A stretch of DNA of 18,900 bases from an uncultured Gammaproteobacteria bacterium (lineage in GTDB: Bacteria; Pseudomonadota; Gammaproteobacteria; Chromatiales; Chromatiaceae), in assembly GCA_937926265.1 (NCBI GenBank), contig CALAZS010000294.1:1-18900 (forward strand). Reading direction: 5' to 3'. How positions within the stretch are numbered: the stretch's first letter is position 1; every line of letters starts with the position of its first letter. Made by a program: the position numbers and the translations under genes. Below are positions 14,134-18,900 of this stretch, piece by piece. The notes below the pieces were generated by a model that worked only from the letters and a program-made list of their open reading frames with translations, was not told where the DNA came from and made no database searches.

Positions 14134-16284
14134 TCATGCGGCTTTGTCAGTTTCCAGTTTTTGATGGATTTCTTCAATGGTATTTGCCAGTTCCTCTGGG
14201 GCAACAGGTTTGGCATAGTAGTAACCCTGAACTACGTGACAACCCATGCTGGCTAAAACACGCACAATGTCAAACTCCTCGACACCCTCGGCGACAATAT
14301 TCAGCCCCAGGTTTTTCGCCAGTTGAATAATGGTATCAACAATGGAAATATCTTCATGGTCTTCCAGCATATTGAGGATAAAGCTTTTATCAATTTTCAA
14401 CTCGTTAACGGGCAAACGTTTAAGGTGACTCAATGATGAATAGCCGGTACCAAAGTCATCAATTGAAACATGCATTTCTCTGAAAACATCGGAGTTCAAC
14501 AGATCGGCAACCTTGTCAGGATCCGACATGATCATGCTTTCAGTGATTTCAAGTTTGATCTTTTCGGTAGATATTTGATGTTCATTTAAAAGCTCAGGGA
14601 TTTTATCCAGAAGGCTCAGGTCCATCAGGTTACCCATTGAAAGGTTAACGGCAACACGTATATCAATGGATTGTTTCTGCCATTCAGCAATTTGCCGGGC
14701 AACTTTTTCCAGCACGTTACATGTCAGCGACTTAATCAACCCGGCATCTTCAGCCATGCCGATAAATTCATCAGGGGAAATAAAACCGAAGTCAGGGTGG
14801 TGCCATCGACAAAGTGCTTCAACACCGCAAACATTTTTACCTTTTACGTCAACCTGGGGTTGATATACGAGTGAAAGGCCATCGTTTTCTATCGCTGCCT
14901 TCAGGTCTTTGATAAGTACCAGTCGTGATACGCTGTGCTTGTCTTCTTCTTCATCATAGAAGGCTATGGATCTATCATTACTGCGCTTGGCAACATACAA
15001 TGCAACATCTGATTTTTGAATCAGTATGTCGGCACTGTCACCATGATCGGGATACAAAGCAATACCGATACTGGTTCCAACCGAGAGACTGTGCTCAGCA
15101 ACTTTAAAATCCATGCTGAACTGTTCCAGTACTTTTTCTGCAACGGTTTTGGCATCGTTAATATCTGATTCAGGCAGCAGAATCACAAACTCGTCGCCAC
15201 CAAGCCGACCGATGGTGTCTGATTCACGCAATGCATTTGGAATTCGATTGGCTACTTCTATCAGTACCTGGTCGCCGACAGGATGACCGAGTGTGTCATT
15301 GACTTCCTTGAAGCGATTAAGATCCATCATGAAAACCGCCATGCTGATGTTCTTACGGTGGGCATAACGTATTGCCTGTCGCAAACGCTCCATGATCAGG
15401 GAGCGGTTAGGTAACAGGGTAAGAGGGTCATGTAATGCCTGGTGGGTAATCTGGCTGTTCAAGCGCTGTAACTCCCTGGTGCGCTTGTGAATGCGTTCTT
15501 CCAGGGTTTCATTTAGCTTGCCAAGTTTTTCAAGGGCAGTCTGTTTGTCGGATAATGCTTCTGACAATTGTCTTGTCATTTTATTAAAAGAATCACCCAG
15601 TTCACTTAATTCATTATGCCCCTTGAATCTGATGCGTTCATTAAGGTTAAAGTGGGCAATTTCGTATGCGGCACTTTTTAACATCTGAATCGGTTTTAAT
15701 ATTCGTTGATTAAAGATTGCATAAATTGACAGGCCGGCCAGAATCGCGATCAGAAAAGTCAGTAACAGGTTTTCAAGTAAGTGATTGGCTGCTTCGGAAT
15801 CAAAGTTGCGACGATCAAGCGCAATGCTGAATTCAGCAATTTTATTTTGCCGGAATTCCACCGGGTAAGTTCGCATGACAATGCGTGTATCGGTGTCCAG
15901 GTATTTTACGTATTCCTCTTTAACCAGGGATTCCTGCTTTGCATAAGCTGCAAGGTAGAGATCACTGCTTTCGTTGACGGACAGGTCAATGGGGTTGCTT
16001 TCAGCGTCAGCAAGACCGGCATATACAATGCCGGGTTGATTCGCGGCGATAGCCAGGTTTTCATTGATGGTGATGTAGTCGCCGATCAACAGCGACTCGG
16101 TGGTAGTACCTATAAATAACTGGGCAAGTGATTCCAGACGGGTTTGAATGGTTTGTTCAGCAATGCGGACATTATCCAGATAGGTCAGCAAGGCATTGCC
16201 GGACATCGACAAAATTAAAATGACGCTCATCAATAAACCGAACTGAAACCCCAGGCTGGTTACTTTTGAAGTGATTCTTGCCAT
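14134..16284 (-). CDS. Membrane-bound GGDEF-EAL cyclic-di-GMP enzyme with HAMP domain
   Basis: About 716 residues from the ATG at 16284; a TTG 15 bases further upstream is possible but overlaps the preceding gene. Order: TM1 (about 12-35), a periplasmic domain of about 130 residues, TM2 (about 172-194), HAMP (about 195-245), a short coiled coil, GGDEF (about 285-445) and EAL (about 460-705). The diguanylate-cyclase motif GGDEF (about 362-366) and the RxxD inhibitory site (RESD, about 353-356) are intact. The EAL domain keeps EALCRW (about 489), VNLS, EITES, DDFGTG, IDKSF and AEGVE, so both activities are possible. The start is one base after the stop of a periplasmic binding protein gene, which suggests that protein is its sensory partner, as NspS is for MbaA in Vibrio cholerae. 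Confidence 0.93.
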   Translation of the reverse strand: MARITSKVTSLGFQFGLLMSVILILSMSGNALLTYLDNVRIAEQTIQTRLESLAQLFIGTTTESLLIGDYITINENLAIAANQPGIVYAGLADAESNPIDLSVNESSDLYLAAYAKQESLVKEEYVKYLDTDTRIVMRTYPVEFRQNKIAEFSIALDRRNFDSEAANHLLENLLLTFLIAILAGLSIYAIFNQRILKPIQMLKSAAYEIAHFNLNERIRFKGHNELSELGDSFNKMTRQLSEALSDKQTALEKLGKLNETLEERIHKRTRELQRLNSQITHQALHDPLTLLPNRSLIMERLRQAIRYAHRKNISMAVFMMDLNRFKEVNDTLGHPVGDQVLIEVANRIPNALRESDTIGRLGGDEFVILLPESDINDAKTVAEKVLEQFSMDFKVAEHSLSVGTSIGIALYPDHGDSADILIQKSDVALYVAKRSNDRSIAFYDEEEDKHSVSRLVLIKDLKAAIENDGLSLVYQPQVDVKGKNVCGVEALCRWHHPDFGFISPDEFIGMAEDAGLIKSLTCNVLEKVARQIAEWQKQSIDIRVAVNLSMGNLMDLSLLDKIPELLNEHQISTEKIKLEITESMIMSDPDKVADLLNSDVFREMHVSIDDFGTGYSSLSHLKRLPVNELKIDKSFILNMLEDHEDISIVDTIIQLAKNLGLNIVAEGVEEFDIVRVLASMGCHVVQGYYYAKPVAPEELANTIEEIHQKLETDKAA

Positions 16285-16285
16285 G

Positions 16286-17170
16286 TCAGGGTTGATCAAC
16301 GCCTAGTGATTCGCCAAAGACTTCCTGAATAATTTCCAGCGACGGTAGGTAATCATCATGAGATGCTGGAATGATGTCGGTGATACCGGCTTTTTTAAGA
16401 GCTTCCAACCCTTCAGGTGTCTGTTTAATGCCTGTCAGGGCTGACTTTATGCTGTCAGATAGTTCCTCGCCAAGCTGGTAACTTACCGCCCAGGGTAACT
16501 GGGCAATAGGATCACTTTTAACAAGTACGTGCAACTTGCTGGTATCCAGCATACTGGTGACCTGCGGCATCTTAAAAACAGCATCACCAAAGCCGGCTGC
16601 ATCTGCCTGGCCGTTGTATATTGAAAAAATGGCATTGGGCGGGTTACGGGCGAATGAAGAAAAATACTCTGATGCATCAAGACCGTTATTCTTCAGTAAC
16701 CACCTGGGTAAGATATGACTGAGCATTGCTCTTTTACCGCCACCAAAAACAACTTTCCTGCCCCTGAGTTGTTCAACAGATGTTATGCCGCTTTCTTTGA
16801 GAACGGTGATGGTGCCGGCAATTGTCGAACTGTTATTTTCTTCCAGCATGGCAACCGCCTGGTAACCATAGTGCCGGTTGGCAACGATATAGTGATACTG
16901 GTTAAAGTGGACCAGGTCATATTCCTGGTTTTGGACATTTTTCCAGAAAGATCCAAAATCCTTTGTTGTCTGCAGTTGCACAGGAATACCAAGTTGTTTC
17001 GATAACAGCCTGGTAAGTGGAGTAAACATCTCATAGGTTGTTTTCGGGTTGCGGCGGGGAAATACCCCCATCACCAGTTGCGATTTATTGCCTGCAGCTG
17101 ATAATCGTGGTGGCAGGCTGGCAGATAACGTGCCCAGTGATAACAGTTGGATAAATTGTCTTCTTTTCAT
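16286..17170 (-). CDS. PhnD-type periplasmic substrate-binding protein with Tat-like signal
   Basis: A 294-residue binding protein of the phosphate/phosphonate (PhnD/SsuA-like) class. I start it at the ATG at 17170 because the next residues form a signal peptide with a twin-arginine motif (MKRRQFIQLL), a hydrophobic core and a small-residue cleavage site near residues 24-27. The longer frame to 17290 would overlap the previous gene by 89 bases. Family landmarks: GVFPRRNP (about 34-41), a YDLVHFNQYHY strand, GTITVLKESGITSVEQLRGRKVVFGG and NGQADAAGFGDAVF. The serine/threonine loop that holds the phosphonate in characterised PhnD is replaced by GGGKRAMLS, so the ligand is probably something else. 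No ABC permease or ATPase gene is nearby. It ends one base before the GGDEF-EAL start, so a sensing role is more likely than uptake. Confidence 0.88.
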   Translation of the reverse strand: MKRRQFIQLLSLGTLSASLPPRLSAAGNKSQLVMGVFPRRNPKTTYEMFTPLTRLLSKQLGIPVQLQTTKDFGSFWKNVQNQEYDLVHFNQYHYIVANRHYGYQAVAMLEENNSSTIAGTITVLKESGITSVEQLRGRKVVFGGGKRAMLSHILPRWLLKNNGLDASEYFSSFARNPPNAIFSIYNGQADAAGFGDAVFKMPQVTSMLDTSKLHVLVKSDPIAQLPWAVSYQLGEELSDSIKSALTGIKQTPEGLEALKKAGITDIIPASHDDYLPSLEIIQEVFGESLGVDQP

Positions 17171-17201
17171 AGATTCGTTTTCGGCTAACAAGCCAAAATC
17201 T

Positions 17202-17531
17202 TTAATCGCTATCGTCAGGTGCAGATGTTGAACTATCTTCCTGTGGTTTGGCCCATTGTTCAGGCGTTTTGCCGGCAATGAAATAGGCAAAAGCTATCAC
17301 TTCAGCCACTGCCCGGTAAAGGTTCTCAGGAATTTCTTCACCCAGTGGAATCTGTGACAGGATGGCGGCCAGTTCCGGGTCATATTTAAGCGGCACGTCG
17401 GCTTCTTCAGCTTTTTCCAGGATTTGCCGGGCGATTTCATTTTGTCCCTTGGCAGTAATCTTGGGTGCATTTTTGCCATCGTAATTCAGTGCTACTGCCA
17501 GGTCCTGTTTGTGTTCTTTGATGTCTGTCAT
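17202..17531 (-). CDS. Stand-alone FlhB C-terminal-domain protein (FlhB2/FlhX-like)
   Basis: A 109-residue soluble protein that matches only the part of FlhB after its autocleavage site: AVALNYDGKNAPKITAKG (about 13-30), then ILEKAEEADVPL, DPELAAILSQIPLGEEIPENLYRAVAEVIAF (about 51-81) and an acidic tail. It has no membrane region, and the NPTH cleavage tetrapeptide is absent because the sequence begins where NPTH would sit. Small proteins of this kind occur next to FliK-like genes in several bacteria (ylqH of Bacillus; FlhX in Campylobacter) and may help in the export specificity switch. Its ATG overlaps the stop of the FliK-like gene by four bases, and the PhnD-type gene follows after 31 bases. 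Confidence 0.9.
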   Translation of the reverse strand: MTDIKEHKQDLAVALNYDGKNAPKITAKGQNEIARQILEKAEEADVPLKYDPELAAILSQIPLGEEIPENLYRAVAEVIAFAYFIAGKTPEQWAKPQEDSSTSAPDDSD

Positions 17532-18900
17532 GCCTTCTCATCCAACAGGCTTTCCTGAATGCTGTGCATTTCAACCGGGTCGGGCGGTTTGCCTTGTGCT
17601 ACCGTCATATGGTTCACATCCAGGCCAAGCTTTTGCAGGGCCAACTCCAGTTTCGGCATATGCCGCGAGATTTTTTCCAGGGTGGCTTTTTCATCTGCCC
17701 AGAAATGGATGGACACAACATTCCTGGTTAAGCGTACCTTGCTGTGCATGTGGCCCAGTTCACCAATGTTGAAATTTAAACTGACGGTCCAGGTTGAGTC
17801 ACTTGCCTGAGGCTTGTTAGTGTCTTTGTCACGCTCGATTCGCATTAGCAGGGACTGGAAATCTTTATGGTCACGAAAAGGTATTTCCACCTGCCAGACC
17901 TGCCTGGAAGCATCATCCTGGGGCACAGACGCCAGTTGCTGGGTATGTATGCGCGCCAGGCCACTTTCTACTGCACCGAGCAGCAGCCGCAACGGCGAGT
18001 TACGTAATGCCGGGTTAACTAATATTTCCGAGTGCTTTGCGGTGATGGCTTTCTGAAATAACAGCTGTTTTAGCAGCAGGTCAAACTCGGACTTCGGTAG
18101 CATGTCCAGTGCCTGGCGAAACGCCGGGTTTTCCACCAGGTTGGCTACCATGGTTCGGGTCAACTGCGAGGCCGAAGACTTGCCCAGCATAAAGGCTTTT
18201 TGAGCAGCCTGGGTGGCAGTCAGTGAGGTCTTTTCGGTAACACCGGCTACTGCTGAAACGGCATCTGTTTTGGCACTGACTGCCTTGGCAGTATTACTGC
18301 CGGGGTCTGACAAAATGGCCGGTTGTTGTTGGGCTTTGTCAGCAGTCTTTGGGTTTGTTGATGCAGCCGAATAGCTGTTTATAGCCCTGGTAGCGGGGTT
18401 TGTATTGATACTGCCCGGAGCCGATGTTGTTGGAGTTGCCAATGGGCTGGTAGCTGAATTGGTAGCTGGATTGGTGGCTGGACTGCCAGTTGGATTATTA
18501 GTCGCCTGGTTAACATTTAAGGATCCAGCACCTAAGCCAGAACCTGGGCCAGATCCAGTTCCAGATCCAGTTCCAGATCCAGCTCCAGGTAAAGTTGATG
18601 CTGCCGGGGTTGTTTGACCCTGAGGATTACTTGAATAACCTGGATGTCTTGTCGCCAGAATTGAGGTTTTTTCTGAATTCGTTGGTGAGAGTTTATTGGT
18701 TAATTCTGTTTTGGAAGCAATATTGGTTTGTTCAACTGCAGATAAATTTGATTTTGCTTGATTAGGTCCTGAAATGATTGGTGATGGACTACTCAAAGCG
18801 GGCGAATCAGCTCTAGAAACATTAGTATTTGCACTGGATGTGGAGTTTTGAACGGTGGTTGCAGCATTTGCTTGTGCAAGTGAAGCCAGGGTTGGGTTTG
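17528..18900 (-). CDS. FliK-like hook-length control protein (5' end outside window)
   Basis: The frame is open to the window edge on the minus strand. A TTG at 18796 is available, but in-frame Ala/Ser/Asn/Thr codons continue without stop to 18900, so the true start is probably beyond the window. The N-terminal two hundred or so residues are low-complexity Pro/Ser/Thr/Gly/Asn, as in FliK rulers. The C-terminal part has the Flg_hook domain: WQVEIPFRD, then WTVSLNFNIGELGHMHSKVRL, VVSIHFWADEKATLEKI and a final LGLDVNHMTVAQG. FliK measures hook length and triggers the export switch by contacting the FlhB C-terminal domain, and the next gene encodes just such a domain. This may be a second FliK rather than the main one; only the rest of the genome can tell. 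Confidence 0.85.
   Translation of the reverse strand, partial: NPTLASLAQANAATTVQNSTSSANTNVSRADSPALSSPSPIISGPNQAKSNLSAVEQTNIASKTELTNKLSPTNSEKTSILATRHPGYSSNPQGQTTPAASTLPGAGSGTGSGTGSGPGSGLGAGSLNVNQATNNPTGSPATNPATNSATSPLATPTTSAPGSINTNPATRAINSYSAASTNPKTADKAQQQPAILSDPGSNTAKAVSAKTDAVSAVAGVTEKTSLTATQAAQKAFMLGKSSASQLTRTMVANLVENPAFRQALDMLPKSEFDLLLKQLLFQKAITAKHSEILVNPALRNSPLRLLLGAVESGLARIHTQQLASVPQDDASRQVWQVEIPFRDHKDFQSLLMRIERDKDTNKPQASDSTWTVSLNFNIGELGHMHSKVRLTRNVVSIHFWADEKATLEKISRHMPKLELALQKLGLDVNHMTVAQGKPPDPVEMHSIQESLLDEKA
18446..18481. repeat. 12-bp tandem repeats in the FliK-like gene (Ala-Thr-Asn-Pro type)
   Basis: Three 12-bp units (18446-18457, 18458-18469, 18470-18481), each near TTGGTAGCTGGA, encode ATN/SAT-type tetrapeptides in the variable ruler region. 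Slippage here would change protein length in steps of four residues without a frameshift. Confidence 0.75.
18549..18584. repeat. 12-bp tandem repeats in the FliK-like gene (Gly-Ser type)
   Basis: CCAGATCCAGTT occurs at 18549-18560 and 18561-18572, with a one-base variant at 18573-18584. The units are in frame and encode a GSGTGSGTGSG-like stretch. This second microsatellite-like array in the same gene is also a whole number of codons per unit. Confidence 0.85.

Noticed and set aside
16286..17290. Longer version of the PhnD-type protein starting at 17290
   Set aside because: The extra 40 residues overlap the FlhB-like gene by 89 bases and would bury a clear signal peptide that begins at 17170.
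18446..18584. CRISPR-like array
   Set aside because: The units are 12-bp tandem repeats with no spacers, and they lie in frame within a coding region.
18405..18617. Plus-strand Pro/Asp repeat frame
   Set aside because: It is the complement of the 12-bp repeats in the FliK-like gene; the hook-length domain downstream shows the minus strand is coding.

Overview
The window comes from a motile gammaproteobacterium of moderate GC content. The strongest evidence is an uninterrupted polar-flagellum block on the + strand, fleQ, fleS, fleR, fliE, fliF, fliG, fliH, fliI, fliJ (3572-14027). This is the order and regulatory logic known from Pseudomonas-type polar flagella: a FleQ master regulator, then a FleSR two-component system, then export and basal-body genes. 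I cannot name the genus. Long inverted repeats between fleR and fliE and the cyclic-di-GMP gene content would fit a marine or environmental lineage.

Layout. (1) 1-212 (+) is the 3' end of an EAL-domain gene, closed by a perfect 12-bp stem-loop. (2) 265-3395 (-) is a housekeeping or stress run: a CNNM/CorC-type membrane protein with CBS domains, a PilZ protein, Hsp33, and a cysteine-free IscR-like Rrf2 regulator. (3) 3396-3571 is a divergent promoter region with a sigma70-like candidate for each direction. (4) 3572-7839 (+) holds fleQ and the overlapping fleS-fleR pair; a well-spaced sigma54 promoter lies before fleS. (5) 7840-8267 is the only long gene-free stretch. It contains two inverted-repeat blocks that look like a non-autonomous repetitive element, followed by a second sigma54 promoter for fliE. 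(6) 8268-14027 (+) is fliEFGHIJ, tightly packed except for an 81-bp gap with a small palindrome before fliJ. (7) 14134 to the window end (-) is a convergent, closely packed four-gene run: a FliK-like hook-length protein (5' end outside the window), a stand-alone FlhB C-terminal-domain protein, a Tat-like-signal PhnD-type periplasmic binding protein, and a membrane GGDEF-EAL enzyme.

How it fits together. FleQ with sigma54 would switch on fleSR. FleR with sigma54 would then switch on fliE onward, giving the MS ring (FliF), rotor/switch (FliG), rod junction (FliE) and export ATPase complex (FliH, FliI, FliJ). Cyclic-di-GMP is a theme on both flanks: an EAL protein, a PilZ receptor, FleQ with its nucleotide-contact motifs, and the GGDEF-EAL enzyme. 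The most novel-looking unit is the minus-strand run, where a periplasmic binding protein without any transporter genes sits one base before a transmembrane c-di-GMP enzyme and is probably co-transcribed with a hook-length/export-switch pair. I infer a ligand-sensing c-di-GMP module tied to flagellar assembly.
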